Assembly (NCBI RefSeq): GCF_003590095.1
Contig: NC_039481.1
Coordinates: forward strand, 7,564,001 to 7,628,000
Length of the DNA: 64,000 bases
Source of the DNA: Trichoplusia ni
Taxonomy: Eukaryota; Arthropoda; Insecta; Lepidoptera; Noctuidae
Reading direction: 5' to 3'
In this document: one piece after another, positions 1 to 12,886 of the stretch
Position numbering within the stretch: position 1 is the stretch's first letter
Layout of the letters: the number at the start of each line of letters is the position of its first letter
Translations under genes and position numbers: made by a program
Notes under the pieces: generated by a model
What the model saw: only the letters and a program-made list of their open reading frames with translations
The model's database searches: none
What the model was told of the DNA's origin: nothing

Positions 1-276
1 TAGTTTTTAAGCTAATGCATGTATTAAGTTGAAACTAAAGAGGTCTCACCTCTGCTGGCACATGCTAATGCATTTAAATGGGATCATTAACTGCACTGTT
101 GTGTAAATAAGTTGTCGCGTAGGTACTTTCTACGTGTCCATATGACAAGGTTTTAAACCAAAAACTTGGTTTGTGTAAATCCTGCGCTTGTGTGTCAACG
201 TAATTAAGTCTAAGTTTATCCAAGTGCTGACTTTTTTTTAAAGAAATTACTTGCGACGATTGCAGTTTTTTATTTC

Positions 277-440
277 CTTATCTAAAAGGTAAAAACGGGA
301 CCTTATACCCTATTATCCAGATGTCTGTCTTTCAGCATGTCCATCTATCTAACTGTTACCTCTCAAACTGTGATAGCTGGGCAGTTGCAATTTATAAATG
401 ATTTATTATTGTTGCCGCTATAAAAACATACATTCTCTGA
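277..440. repeat. Decayed copy of a Lepidoptera-type interspersed element (family X)
   Basis: The stretch contains a 'gggacc...ccctatta' block, a 'tgtctgtct' block, 'gtgatagctgggcagttgcaa' split over a few bases, and 'gttgccgctataaaaac'. The same ordered blocks recur at 19475-19620, 26185-26262 and 31645-31915 in this window. This ordered similarity is seen directly. That it is a transposable element common in Lepidoptera is recognition from memory. No coding capacity is visible. Confidence 0.5.
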
Positions 441-777
441 TGAATACCTCTTTTTATTTAGAAATTGTTTCTTCTTTTCCCGATTTATACGGCGCACTAA
501 TGCATCGCTTGCAGCTAGCACAATTCAATAAAGAAGTGAAAATATTTCTATGATATAAAGAAACACGGGTTGCAAAACTATGCAGTGTGGCTCGTTTTAG
601 TCGATTGCATATTGGAACAGATCATATCAAAGACAAATCAGGACCTAAATGTTATGATAGGAAACATGATTTATGGTGCGTCGCAGAAAAACTTGGTTGT
701 ATACAAATTAACCGGTTCTAGTGACAGTACGTCAATGCGAAGAGTGCAGAAGTCCAACTCCTAAAGGTAAAATTCGT

Positions 778-999
778 TTTTTTTTTCTTTTTTTTTATAA
801 AACGACTCCGTAAGGAATTTAATCCTTGTGTCGCGGGGGGTTTTACAAACATACAACTCACATGCACAAAGACACCCACACTCAGGACAAGCATTTGTGG
901 AACACATAAGTGCTTGTCCTACGCGGGGATCGAACCCGCGTCACGACGCGCACAGTGGGTTTGGCGTGGTGACCTCAACCACTCGGCTATCCGTGCAGT
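778..999 (-). repeat. tRNA-derived SINE (copy 1)
   Basis: Read on the minus strand, it begins 'ctgcacggatagccgagtgg' and has an A-box-like 'tagccgagtgg' (979-989) and a perfect B-box-like 'ggttcgatccc' (926-936), as in a tRNA-type RNA polymerase III promoter. It continues through a tRNA-unrelated body and ends in an A-rich tail near 778. Two diverged relatives lie at 4482-4680 and about 26935-27075. The tRNA-like start, unrelated body and A-tail together indicate a SINE, not a tRNA gene. Short open frames across it are by-products. Confidence 0.85.
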
Positions 1000-1699
1000 C
1001 AGTGACAACAGCTTATTAAAAAAAAGTTTTTTTATTGTTTCAAGGGACTTATTCCCGGGTCATTTACATCAGACCCGTCATACAATATACATATACATAG
1101 TACCTACTTCATCAAATACTAAACAACAAGATCATGTAATATATGCTTAGCTGCCTCGGAAGTGGGTGAAAGGAAACGTGATAAATAAACCCATAATCTC
1201 ATACGTTTAACTAAGTTTCAATAAACAATAAAAAACTTATTGTAGATCGATGCTTGAAAACAATCATAGTGGGATGTGATGTTCTGAAACGGTTATTGTC
1301 TTAGCAGCTTACTTTTCTAGTTTCCTAGTTAGCGCCGCAGCCGGATATTACAAGTGGTTATCTATGTATTTATTTCATTTTGTTGATTTATGCAACTGTC
1401 GTAGTGCATACGTGACGCACATTCAGTACCTATTGTGAAGTATTAAGCATAAATTAATGTCTAAACATGTCTCGTGCAGTCATGCTGTCTTTCAAACTAT
1501 AACGTGTTTATTAAATTGATGTGTCATAATCTGATAACTGTTTTTTTATTGTTTCGAGGATTGACTTGGTCTTGTCTTTATACCCATCTAAATCTATTAT
1601 CATTCTATTCCTCAGATAAAACTGCCTTACAATTGTCACCGATTAAATCTACGGGTGCTTTTATTTAAAGAGAAAAAGAAATGAGAACAGGACGCAGCC

Positions 1700-1757
1700 A
1701 GCCATGGCTAGAGGCGGGCCATTCTGACAACAGAATGGCCCGCCTCTAGCCATGGCT
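1700..1757. repeat. Perfect 27-bp inverted repeat with 4-nt loop
   Basis: The left arm 1700-1726 and right arm 1731-1757 are exact reverse complements, separated only by 'acaa'. Each arm contains the self-palindromic decamer 'agccatggct' at its outer end and a GC-rich 'gaggcgggcc' core, which is unusual in this AT-rich neighbourhood. No open frame is associated. It could be a recent foldback/palindromic insertion, a hairpin-forming element, or an assembly or amplification artefact. Confidence 0.95.
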
Positions 1758-1934
1758 ATTTATGTTTATGTTTTTATTATATTCTAAACCAAAAATATTC
1801 TAACATGTTCAACCATTAACCCGTTAAAAATACTGGAATTGTTATTCAAATGACCTTACAAAGTAGACCTTCTGTAAGTACTGGTGTCATGGTGTACCGT
1901 GGTGCTTGACGACCTTGTGTGATTACATCACATC

Positions 1935-2020
1935 GACAGGCGCGCTCGGCGGCGCCGGTCGCGCTCCGCCGGCGCGGGCGCGACTCACGCGCAGCCTGCG
2001 CGCGCACCGGGAATCGTCGA
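1935..2020. other. Isolated GC/CpG-rich island
   Basis: About 85 bp of very high GC and CpG content is embedded in AT-rich sequence. On the minus strand it holds a good 5' splice site, 'gctgcgc|gtgagt' (donor GT at 1988-1987). This would fit a short first exon or promoter of a minus-strand transcript leaving the window to the left, but no coding sequence can be confirmed. Read on the plus strand it gives only an Arg/Ala-rich frame of the kind any CpG island produces. Confidence 0.4.
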
Positions 2021-2040
2021 CATGGTCCAATGCACTGCCA

Positions 2041-3940
2041 TGTGAACTATGGCTGTAGGTATCGCATTGCCATTAATATATTCAGTAAGGATTGTATAGG
2101 CAATGTAATTATGGAAAAAAACATAACCCGTCTTCTGACGTTGTCAGGTAAAAAAAAATAGGAATCTATCTGTATTTTGTACTTTTTCTCGTTTTCACTT
2201 ACTTTCACTGTAAATAGTTCGGATGCAAGCTATTCTACCAACTATAGCCTACCTCTTTAAGTTTAAAAATGTGAATTTTGGAAATTGCGAATGAATTTAT
2301 AAAATCCTAATTAAATAAGTTTTGACGCATTAAAGCCTGATGTTTTGCTCATCATATTTTTAAATATTCAATATTTTTATTAGCCCGACGTATTCTATTA
2401 ACAAAGCAGGTTCGTATTACTTCATTTACAACTACGTATAATATTTAGTTTAACGATAATACGGCCTTCGCGACTTCCCTGACTTTAATTAGTAATATAT
2501 TCGACATATCGGTGATATATCGATGTTAAATAAGTTTACGAATAATTTTGATCGAAGATAATGGTCTCTCGACTCGCCAACGGGAAAATTGATGGATTCA
2601 AAGTACGGACAGAGCCAGCAACAACATTCACAGAAAGCGAACCGCTGGTACAGTAATTGCACTCTCACTTTCCGCAAACAAATTAAGCTGCAAAAGTGGT
2701 TCGTAATGTACGGAGCACATACGATAACACACATCAAAGTAGCTCTCGAGACATAAATCTGAATGTATCTAAATATAAAATCGTCTTAACCTCGTACCAC
2801 CAGCACAAAACACAAGACTGTTGTAACCGAAAAAGCGAGACAGAGCTACAAGGCGTATTGCGGCCTCTAGCTTTCACAGCTGAGACGTTCATATTTTAAA
2901 CGTTGGTATGTACATGTCTTGATGTCACGTGGTACGAGGTACAGCTTCGCTTCATTAAAGATCATTGGAGCCGGTCTTTGTTTGTGCATTGGATTGTCAT
3001 TCGATTGTTCTTTGTACTAAGCGATCGGATTATTTCAACGATAATTCCGCTATTGTTTTCTTTTGCATTTTGTATTCTTTGATTGGGGAGGGTTTATTTG
3101 AATAATGAAGCGTGAAATATACTTAGTTGCAGTTAAGCAATGGGCAAATATTCTACTCGCATTTATGTATTTTTAAGAAATACTGATGTTTTTTTTTAAA
3201 CAGTTTTTATTAAATGGTTCATCATTGAATATTCCACTTACTGAGTTTATGAGAACTATGAGTGCACCTTACAGAAAGAAATAGCAAAGTTTTACTTTCA
3301 AAGCAGTTAGATAATAAAACGAACCATTTATTAAAGTACATTTTAATTTATGTTTAGATGCATTATTTTGTCCGGTGTGAAAACCTAATGATGACATGGT
3401 ACGGAGATATATCATACGATCAGACTTGTACTGTCTCATATTTATTCGTTCTTATACATGGTGATGTTAAATTGCACTGAGTGGTTGATCATACCAATTT
3501 ACCCATTTAAAGTAATTTTCTATAATCAGTACAATGATTAACTGTGATGTTAATTACAAGTAAGATCATTATCAGGTACAAGTACGGAGACGAGGAGGCA
3601 CCACCAGCTAACTTGAAGAATAATAATGAGTTAATTGCAATTCGCATATTAATTGCAAATGAGTCAGAGTGAGACACGATGTCTCTTTTATGAAAACTAG
3701 GTTCAGACGTCAACTGCTGTCACTTAATACAACATGATGTAGTTTTAATATAGTCTTTATAGACACCATTAATATTTCAATTAGTGTTTGGGTATTTTTA
3801 ATAAGCCCTAGGGATCAGATAGGATTTGTGTCAGTTAGGAGTGAAAACATAGTGAGAAAACCAACACACCTAAGATTTTTCCTAGGGTTTTTAAAACACA
3901 TCGGAGGCCAACGTAACTTTAACTTTGACACCAGGCGGTA
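2041..3940. other. No gene seen
   Basis: This is AT-rich sequence with only short, composition-driven open frames and no splice-supported exon. I see nothing more specific than simple A/T runs. Confidence 0.5.
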
Positions 3941-4176
3941 AATCTATACTAATATATAAAGCTGAAGAGTTTGTTTGTTTGTTTGAACGCGCTAATCTCA
4001 GGAACTACTGGTTCGATTTGAAAAAATCTTTTTGTGTTGAATAGACCATTTATCAAGGAAGGTTATAGGCTATAAAACATCACGTTGCGACTAATAGGAG
4101 CGAAGATATAATGGAAAATGTGGAAAAGACGGGGAAAATTTTAACCACGTGGACGAAGTCGCGGGCAACAGCTAGT
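3941..4176 (-). repeat. Interspersed repeat with 'gttgcccgcgacttcgtcc'-type core (family R, copy 1)
   Basis: Read on the minus strand it starts 'actagctgttgcccgcgact', passes through a conserved body ('ttattagtcgcaacgtgatg'-like) and ends with (gttt)n-complementary 'aaacaaacaaac', then 'ctcttcagctttatatatta'. Copies 2 and 3 lie in the opposite orientation at 7836-8138 and 12627-12840, and a partial copy at 18823. The copies share both ends, so this is a discrete mobile unit of about 210-300 bp with no coding capacity. I recognise the core as common in Lepidoptera but do not assign a superfamily. Confidence 0.8.
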
Positions 4177-4481
4177 TTGTAATAAAGGATTGTACTGCTT
4201 GATTGTATATCAAACAAAAGAAACGAAGGAGAAATAGTGGACATCGGTCGCTTTGTGACAGCAGCAATATGACTACTACCAGTTACAGCAACTTGAAAGT
4301 ACTCAATACAATATTACTGACAATAAACTTCGATAACTGAACTGAACAAAATGTAATTGCCATGATATGTCCATAACTAACTTTAATTGCGATTAAACAT
4401 ATGCTTACCAATTTATTATACTGTGTAGTATGACTTACTTCAGGCGCTTATATTTAAAAATAGATGAGAAATGGCCTGCAC

Positions 4482-4680
4482 CTGCACGGATAGCCGGGTC
4501 GTATAAGTCACCACGCCATAGCCCTAACTACTGTGCGCGACGTATGTTGGGTTCAATCCCCACGTAGGACAAGCATTCGTGTGATCCACGAACGCTTGTT
4601 CTAATTCTTTGTGCAGGTGACCCCACTGTTTGTAAAAACTCCGCGACACAAGGATTACATTTCGGAAATCATTAATTCAT
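4482..4680 (+). repeat. tRNA-derived SINE (copy 2)
   Basis: It starts 'ctgcacggatagccgggtcg', has a B-box-like 'gggttcaatcccc', and ends near 'gcgacacaaggattacattt', matching copy 1 at 778-999 along its whole length in the opposite orientation. The A box is decayed ('tagccgggtcg' instead of 'tagccgagtgg'), so this copy is probably inactive. Confidence 0.8.
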
Positions 4681-4904
4681 TATTAAAATATATAGCCATG
4701 TTCTGTATAAGTAATTAATTGCTATAATAATAATAACTAGGCCACATTAACATTTTACATCGTGAGTTCATAAACGAAGTACATTTGAATGTCTTTGCTC
4801 AGCAAAGTAATAAAATAAGTCCAAGTAGACAGGCGCCATTTCTTCGAGCGCTAACGATAATAAAATTGCTCAGAAGCATAGAAATAACATTTCCTTTTGA
4901 TAAG

Positions 4905-5270
4905 TCACTTGACCAAAAATGAAAGTTCATTTGAATCGCCATTATGTATCAAGCCAAAATTGTCTGTATGTAGGCATATGTTAGACTTTTCTGTTCCATG
5001 CACCTGCGCCATTTGTTTTACGCTAAATCTCGTCAAAAAGTGTAACCAATCTAGCAAGATTGAGATTGAAAGGGGTATTTCTACTCTACCCGGTACCGAG
5101 GCGAGGTAAAGGAAGCGATACTTTTTGTTCTTTACAAACACATCCCTCGCTACAGTCGCTACGCACTCAAGCACATCTTCTGGTGAAAACGAAGCCAAAG
5201 GCAGAAGAAAGGGCCCGTAACGTTTTAGTGGGTAGAAGTCCGTCATATCCACACGTTGTTTCTTAGGCAT
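4905..5270 (-). other. 121-codon open frame, origin unknown
   Basis: An ATG-started frame (MPKKQRVDMTDFYPLKRYGP...) runs 121 codons on the minus strand. Its right half (5060-5270) has higher GC than the surroundings and reads protein-like. The left half is AT-rich and looks like run-on. I see no promoter, no poly(A) signal and no splice sites that would extend it. It may be a fragment of a transposable element; a real small gene is less likely. Confidence 0.2.
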
Positions 5271-7835
5271 GGGTTGATTAACGATTCAACCCAAAAACAA
5301 AAAAAAACACTAATAAAATATAATTTCTTTGATAAACAAGGATAAAATAATTATGATACAGGAATCGCTCGATTGCATCCAACAAACACATTGAAATTGG
5401 TAGTACCTACAAACTGTACAAAGTAACATATATGTATGTTTGTCTGTGTTTACCATACTCATATGATATATGACACTAGTCAATTATGCGGATTGGCACA
5501 CGGCCCAGCAAAATGTGTGCAGAGGCCTTATCACCGCCGAAGCAAACAATCCAGATAAATTGATCATACATGTAAATGTTTATATTTCACTTCATTTTGA
5601 GTAAGTATTTCAATTTTATTTTTGTTAAAAATGTATATGAAAGTCTTTTTTATTACAAAGTAAAGAGATAATTATTATGAGTACAGTTTTGAGTAACGAT
5701 TGGCTAATCATGAACCCTAGCAAGAACTTAATTGACAAATAAACATAAGTTTGACGTGTTATTGAACGAAAAGATTTCAAATTAAAAAGAAGCTATTATA
5801 ACGCCGTTTAGATATGACTACTTTTTTTAACTAGGCTTCGGGTATTAGTAAAACTGTTTCTACTGTTTATTGATGGGTTATTCTTTTTTTACTTATTTGT
5901 ATATCTTGCCAGTTATATCTATTATGAAGTATGTTTCCCGCATTGTGCCTTAAAGAGTATTTATATACAAACTCCTTTCTATTACATACGTCTGTCTCTT
6001 TGTCAACTGTGTGTTGCGCCGGTAATAAGTGAGGTCTTGCTTCATATAGAGTTGTGTAAACAATATATAATATATCGTAAATAGCTTGCAGCTAATAGAG
6101 GTTTATTTTCCTGTTCTTTGTGGTACGTTTGTTATTTATTTACCTTCATATTGTTAGCTTAGGTTTATTGCATTAATCTCATTAATAACTCTTTTCAGAT
6201 TGAAACAATGGTTTTTTTTTACTATTAGCTAAGGTATATGCTCATAAGTCGTATCTTTCTAAAATTATATAGGAGATAATCGTAAAATTAATAATTTGGT
6301 CATGACAAAATAAGCATTACGCTCTTCAATAATATAGTTCGTAGCCATATAACAGACCTCTGAGGATTACTGAAAATTAAACGGGCAATATATTTAAGGG
6401 TCTCTATCTGAGATGAAATTATCTGACTCTAGGATTGTTACAATTATGAACGATATGAAAATGGAACAATACTAGTTATTGTGCTCTTTAATGAAAGGTG
6501 TACTTAAACCATCGTTCATGACATTTACATACATATTTCTAATAAGCTTTTTGCGTTTGAACATGTTTTTCTCGATTTTACTATCATAAACTACTAAATT
6601 AAGCAATTTATTTAGAGTTTAAAATGCACATTCGCTGGATAAAATAAAATAGTTTTAATTTAAACACCTATTGAGATTTTTTGGTACATTTATGCAGTAG
6701 TCAAAACCCGTCAAATAACTGACAAATAAAAAGAAAAAACGTTTCGCTCCACATAATATTTTTGAAATGTATACAAATGATTTGTATACATTTTAAGCCA
6801 CAACAGAACTATTGTTTGGTTTGCTTTGTCATAAAATATGGGCTGTCGCGGGTGCAATATGACAAATGACGTACCTGATGTGTTTGAACACTAGTATTTA
6901 CGAATATCTCACGAATTGAACATAAAAGGAAAATAATAAATACTTATGCATATTTTTAGACTTTGGGTAGAAGTAATTATATACTGACTCTGTCATAAAT
7001 TGTTCTTTGACAGTCGGTAAGTCATTACATCTTTTTCTATAGAACAATGTGTTAGTAAAATGGGTAAAATTGGTAAGAATTGATGAGGTCGTTTATAATT
7101 AAATGGTATTAGAACTGTTATTTGAATGTAAGTTAATTAAAATTGATAATCTCGTTAAACAAGACACAGAAAGGGCTGCTCCTAAGATGAAATAATTTTA
7201 TGAAATATTTGCCGTTTCAGTTCCTCTCCGTATGTGACAAGGCCGGCAATATCATGTCTACTACTAGTAATTAATGTCATAATAGTCGTAAACGGTATAA
7301 GTTTGGAGTTTCGAGTTGTTCACTGAAATAACACGAAGCAAAACAAATGACAACTTCTGCAAACTGTGCCCATGAGACGAGGCTATGCATGTTTTGAATA
7401 AAGCACACTATGATAACTATTACTACTTTATAAAGTTTTGTTGCAGATGTGTGAGAGAGATGAAGCTATATCCTGTGTAGAGCGTTGTCTCTCTTTTGCC
7501 AATGAGATAGCTTTACTTTTGAAGTGGAGCCCTCAAGCTTATTTTTTTTGTAGTCAAAGGCTGGGAACTCGAGTAGTCTTGAATTTCTCATGTGTCGTGG
7601 GCGCGATTGCACACAGATTTCACTTGCACAAACACTCGTATAAATTCTAAATAAATTTATTTTATGTTGCGAGCGCCTTGAGAAGATATTGTTCTTGTAG
7701 ACAAAGCGTTACCGTCTTGCTTCCGTATTTTGGAAGACATATCATTGTCTCTCAAATTGTTTTCGATGAGAATGAGACTTGCATAAACTGTCATTAAGAA
7801 GTTTTTTTTGCAAATTGAGACAACAATTATTGGTT
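5271..7835. other. No gene seen; contains a 29-nt palindrome
   Basis: AT-rich DNA without a supportable exon. At 6765-6793 there is a perfect palindrome (14-bp arms around g6779; arm 'aaatgtatacaaat'). Nothing else is notable. Confidence 0.5.
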
Positions 7836-8138
7836 ACTAGCTGTTGCCCGCGACTTCGTCCGCGTGGTTAGAAGATATAAGTTAGGAATTTTTGAACGGA
7901 AGCCCGCGAAGATGAATCATTTTCCCTGTTTTTTCCACATTTTCCATTGTATCTTCGCTCCTATTAGTCGCAGCCTGATGGTATATAGCCTAAAACCTTC
8001 CTCGATGGTCTATGGTGAGATGGCCTATTCAACACAAAAATATTTTTTCAATTTGGACCAGTAGTTCCTGAGATTAGCGCGTTCAAACAAACAAACAAAC
8101 TCTTCAGTTTTATATATTAAAAAAAAAATATAGATAGA
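7836..8138 (+). repeat. Family R interspersed repeat, copy 2
   Basis: It starts 'actagctgttgcccgcgact' and ends with (aaac)n, 'tcttcagttttatatattaa' and an A-run. It matches copy 1 (3941-4176) in reverse orientation and copy 3 (12627-12840) in the same orientation. Confidence 0.8.
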
Positions 8139-11100
8139 TTTACCACAACATGCCAATAATAACCTCAAAATCTATAAAATCTGAACTGAATTATCAAGGC
8201 ATGTCGTATGATGGCAATTTTGTACAAATCACAATAAGAGCGGTGTCCTTACGACCCGGCCACGTATTGTCCTGGACAACTGTTCATTGTCTGCTTAATA
8301 GCGTTCAGATAAGAGCCCAATTATTCCCGCGCCCACATACTGTACACCCAACCAACAAATAATTTGAATTTTGGCAGCGACTTTATTGCTTCAAGTTAAG
8401 GTTCATTTTCGTAAATCTTTGTTATATTAATCTGTGCGGTCGAACGTACATTACATCCGTTAACAATGGCCGCCAATGTATTTATCCGCATAGTTTTTCT
8501 TCTGGCAGATATTTGTATGTATGTTATTCCATTACACGTGTGAGTCCTAGTTTCTCGCGTTGTGCCTTTAATAATTATGGTCTTATTTGCAAGTCAATAA
8601 TAGAGCAGCAGGATACCCCTAAAAAAACGTAGTGTTATTCAATTTAGAATAACTTTTGAATGTCCTGTTACTTTCAAGTGTTTGCCTGCATCGTCCTTCA
8701 AATATAGTTGTTTCAAATAAATCTTCATTAGTGGCAGTCGGGCACGCCACTGACCGGCCCTTTTACTCTGAACGAATTTATCGGTCGTTTCGTTCATTGG
8801 CTATAACTAGACCACTCAAGCAGCGTTCGGTCTCAGGCACGCCGCCACGCCATGCCGCGAACAACATAAAATGTGATACCGCGCTCGTAAACTGCCATCG
8901 AGTCGTGTGTCTCGTGTGATTCTATGCACGAATCATAGTTCCTTCGAGTTCATTTAAAAAGAAAACGCGTTTGAATTTTGAATTGTCAATTCGAATCTTC
9001 TTTGCAAACTCAAATGGCATTTAAGGCAATTCGATTTCTCTCACGAAAGAGACTACCAAGAAGTTTGTGTACTTTTTGGTGTATTTTTTTTTTTGTTTCA
9101 TACTTGAATTATTTATTTACTCACTGTCTACGTACTCCAAAAATAACTGCTTACATACCTGTAACAAAACAACGTAAAATGAATATAACAGAAACAGAAC
9201 ATTGTTCTACAACATAGTCCTAGTTAAGCCATTGGCTTATAAAGAGATTGATAGTCTAGGTACCCCACAAAGAATTCATTAAGACTAATTAGTTATGTTT
9301 GTTCTAGGCTTCTGACATCGATACTGGAACTATGAGAACAGTTATTTAGCACAAATGTGAATCATCCGAGGAATTATCCAATAACACAGGTATTTGTTAA
9401 TCATAGATTAGATACTAATCATTCGATACAGTTTGAACAAAAACTTCGAGGATAGACAATCACTCGTAAATTCTTTATCGATCGTTTGAAATGAACAACC
9501 ATTTACAACATTGATATAAATTATCGTAGATGATTGACTACTTTTCTTTTTATGTTCGTTATATAGGTAGACAAAACGAGATACTTAGGCATGTCGTAAA
9601 TCACAACATTTTTTGTCTTGAGCCTAAAATGTAAACATTCGCAACATATGTACACGTATAGCTAATATTTAATTATGTTATAAGTAACCGACAGCCTATA
9701 ATTCCCCTTCCAGTCATTGACTATAGTAAAAGTAGTTCTTTTTACATATAAAAAAATCTGATCACAATCTTGCATATTGGTCAGAAATTATACGTAACGA
9801 GTGCTCTTGCCAGTTCTTGACATTTCGAGATCGTTCCCAATCAGCTGACTGTCAAGTATTTGAACACTGTAGACACATTCACTGAACCGTAACGAAACCG
9901 CAGGTTAATTTCACTTTAAGCCCCGTTCCACGAGTGAGATGAAGGTTTAATCTGACAGTCGTTTAAGAATTAGTGGCCTGATGTTAGGACCCGATACCTG
10001 ATGACTTTACTTTCCACATACATACGACCGAACCTCTGTACATCAGGGTTGTTTGATTGGATATCAATATTGTCGAGTCTTGGAGTCGGTTTGTAAGCGT
10101 CGCTTCGAGTACAAACTGGCTAACAGGTTGAGAAATAATTAAATCTTATTTATTTTTAATAACGATGAAATTGAAATTATCCTTGTTCACTCAAACATCG
10201 ACGCAAGATACACTTACTCTTTAACATATAAGATACTATGTGACATTCACTCAGTTGTACGACAAAATATAGAGTTAATATCTTGTCTGTTGACGTCACA
10301 CTTTATCTGAATGTTAACGTGAATTTTGGCAATTTTATTTACGAAAGAGATAATTGGATATGGGCCTATACATTTGTACAGGTGGAAACCGTAAGAGTTG
10401 ACAAATCTGAAGCAAATAAGCCGCTTTTATAAGGTTTCTTTTTTTGTGTCACATTGTTTCGTAATTGGGTTATTTTGTGATTTTATAAAGAATTCTGAAT
10501 ATTAAATCGATTGTTTTAAAAGTATATTTTAATAAACAGTTGAATAAAACACTCGTATGTTTTGAAATATTTAAGTGTCTTGCACTCAATAAAAACAGAA
10601 TCTTTTGCCTGAACATTTAGATCCCGGTCTTATCTCTTACAATAAAATATAAAACGCTGCATCATTTATTTCAGCAAAACTTAAACAATGATTCCGAACA
10701 ATTTAAAAATAGACTCAAGGTTCCCTTGCTTAATTAGCGTCTGTTGAACAATCTTGATAAAATATCACGTACAAAAACGTTAAAAAGTATAAATCCGTTT
10801 GTAATTAAAAACCACAGATAAAAAAAAACTTTTGCTATCTGTCATCACTGTCAATTCAAACTGAGTTGACAGTAATGACAGATAGGCAGATGGATTCGGT
10901 TTCCTTGCTTCCTCATTCCTAGGCTATCTGGCTGTTCGGTTTTGACCTTTGCTCCAAGTGAGTGCTAGAGCTCAGGTACGGCATTATGATGCAAGCGAGG
11001 GGGCGGCGTGTAGGCGCGAGGACACTTGCACAACTGCACCGCCACCTTATGCAAAGACTGAGCAATCATAATGTTAATTGAAGATATTTGTATCGTAAAA

Positions 11101-12626
11101 TTTCCCGCTTTATGAATGTTTTTTTTTTAATCTGTAATCGTTCTTATGCACTATTATAATTTTAGCGTTTCAATACATTATCACGGTACTTAAGTCGCAA
11201 ACAATGATGGTTTCGGTAAGTTTTCACTCATATAAACTTTTTTTAAACTAGAATACATTGTCAACCTTTACAATATATTTTTGTTTTCGCGCCAAATCTT
11301 TTTGACAATCAAATGTAAGTTTCTGCTAACATTCTAGGCGGTCATGGCATAGGTAATGCATTCCATTCAGCCTAGCTGGTCTGCGTCCTTATTTCGTAAC
11401 AGTTTAGGTCAGAACAGGTGAACATTGTTAACTTTAGCAGTTTTCGTATTCGCGAAGGCACCTCATGGCTAATACAGATTTATGTATATGTAGGTAGCAC
11501 GTAGGTAGCTTGGTATTCTCTAAATGCAAAATTGATGGAGGCATTTCATCATTACTTCCCATCTAACCACCTGTATTTTAAAAGTTTATTTAATTTAATC
11601 TGTTTTAATTCGCAATGTGGGCTACACAGGATATTTAAGAAATACGAACTGCACGATTCCCAAAAGTGCTCAGTTATAAGCGCGCTAAATTTAAATTTAG
11701 AATAAAGCTTGTGTTTGAGGCCAATCGAACGATCAGTAAATAGATTTCAATTTGTGTTCAAAGAGTATTTATTCAAGCAGAATTTGAATAAAGAATGTTT
11801 GCGATGGACTCTACGATGACGACGTTATAATGGGATTGATTGCGCTCGACGGCCATTAAAAATATATTTATGATTCTCATCTCAAATGTCTCACAGTATG
11901 TTTTAATATTTATATCTTGTACGTGACTCAAGGCTGGCAATTTTACCATAAAAGACGAAGGCACATAGCTTCATGAGAACAAAGTAATTAACATCGCATT
12001 AAGTACAAAACTCTCAAGTACATTATTATGGAAAACAGTTTATTTCAAGCAAAACAAACGGCCAGGCATTGTTATTAAGTCATTAACATGTTCTTAATGG
12101 GCATAGTGTAAATACTTCAATAAATAAAAATGGGAATCATGCAAGTATTGTTAGCCTTAAATTATAAGGCCTCATTTCTATAAAACTGCATATCTAAAGC
12201 CATATTTTCTGTAAGATTTAAGACGACCAATGGATCTCCCATTAGTTAAACCCGTAGACAGCTTGGTGATGATCAAGGAACACATGTCACACCACCAAGT
12301 AGTAATTGATAAATAATTAATTCGCTGTAAAGTTCTTTAATATTGTTTTAAATACTACGGCTCACTTTATAATAGGTACAAAGAACGGAAAATTCTACTC
12401 TTCAGCCTTTAAGGAAATCCTTGTCAGTTTTGAAACTTCGTTGGAAACAATAACTGAGTGTTAATAGAAAGTCCTGAATAATTTCCTAACTCTTAACCTT
12501 GGGGCTATATTGTTAAGTCTGGCTTGTCTTCCTGACCTTGGATGTGAGAGGTTTTCGGAGAGTTTTATTTTAGGAGAGGACTTCACTTCAGTTCCTAAGT
12601 ATTTTTTTCCTGGATTATATAAGAAC
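8139..12626. other. No gene seen; GC-richer patches at 8735-8900 and 10960-11045
   Basis: No exon can be supported. Two patches stand out from the AT-rich background. One is 8735-8900, with several CpGs and no long frame. The other is 10960-11045, containing 'gcgagggggcggcgtgtagg' and 'gcaccgccacc'. They could be regulatory or conserved non-coding DNA; the sequence alone cannot show which. A hairpin at 10835-10885 is listed separately. Confidence 0.4.
10835..10885. repeat. Near-perfect 20-bp inverted repeat, 11-nt loop
   Basis: Arms 10835-10854 and 10866-10885 are reverse complements with a single C/A mismatch. Two further pairs (t56-a64, c57-g63) and a wobble shorten the effective loop to about 5 nt. 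The fold resembles a small-RNA precursor in length but does not match any miRNA I can recall. Confidence 0.85.
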
Positions 12627-12840
12627 ACTAGCTGTTGCCCGCGACTTCGTCCGCGTAATCGATTGTATCTTCGCTTCTATTAGTCGCAGCGTGATGTTAT
12701 ATAGCCTATAGCCTTCCTTGATAAAAGGTCTATTCAACACAAAAATATTTTTTCAATTCGAACTAGTAGTTCCTGAGATAAGTGCGTTGAAACAAACAAA
12801 CAAACTCTTCAGCTTTATATATTAGTATACAGTATAGATA
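12627..12840 (+). repeat. Family R interspersed repeat, copy 3
   Basis: It starts 'actagctgttgcccgcgact', carries the body block 'ttagtcgcagcgtgatgtta', and ends '(aaac)n ctcttcagctttatatatta gtat'. It is shorter than copy 2, with an internal deletion after the core. Confidence 0.8.
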
Positions 12841-12886
12841 ACGGCTTTGAAATCTAAGTTTTACTTGCACAATTTATGTACTAGTC

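Noticed and set aside
917..1000. A tRNA gene on the minus strand
   Set aside because: A and B boxes are present, but the sequence runs on into a shared non-tRNA body and A-tail, and diverged copies exist elsewhere. It is a SINE.
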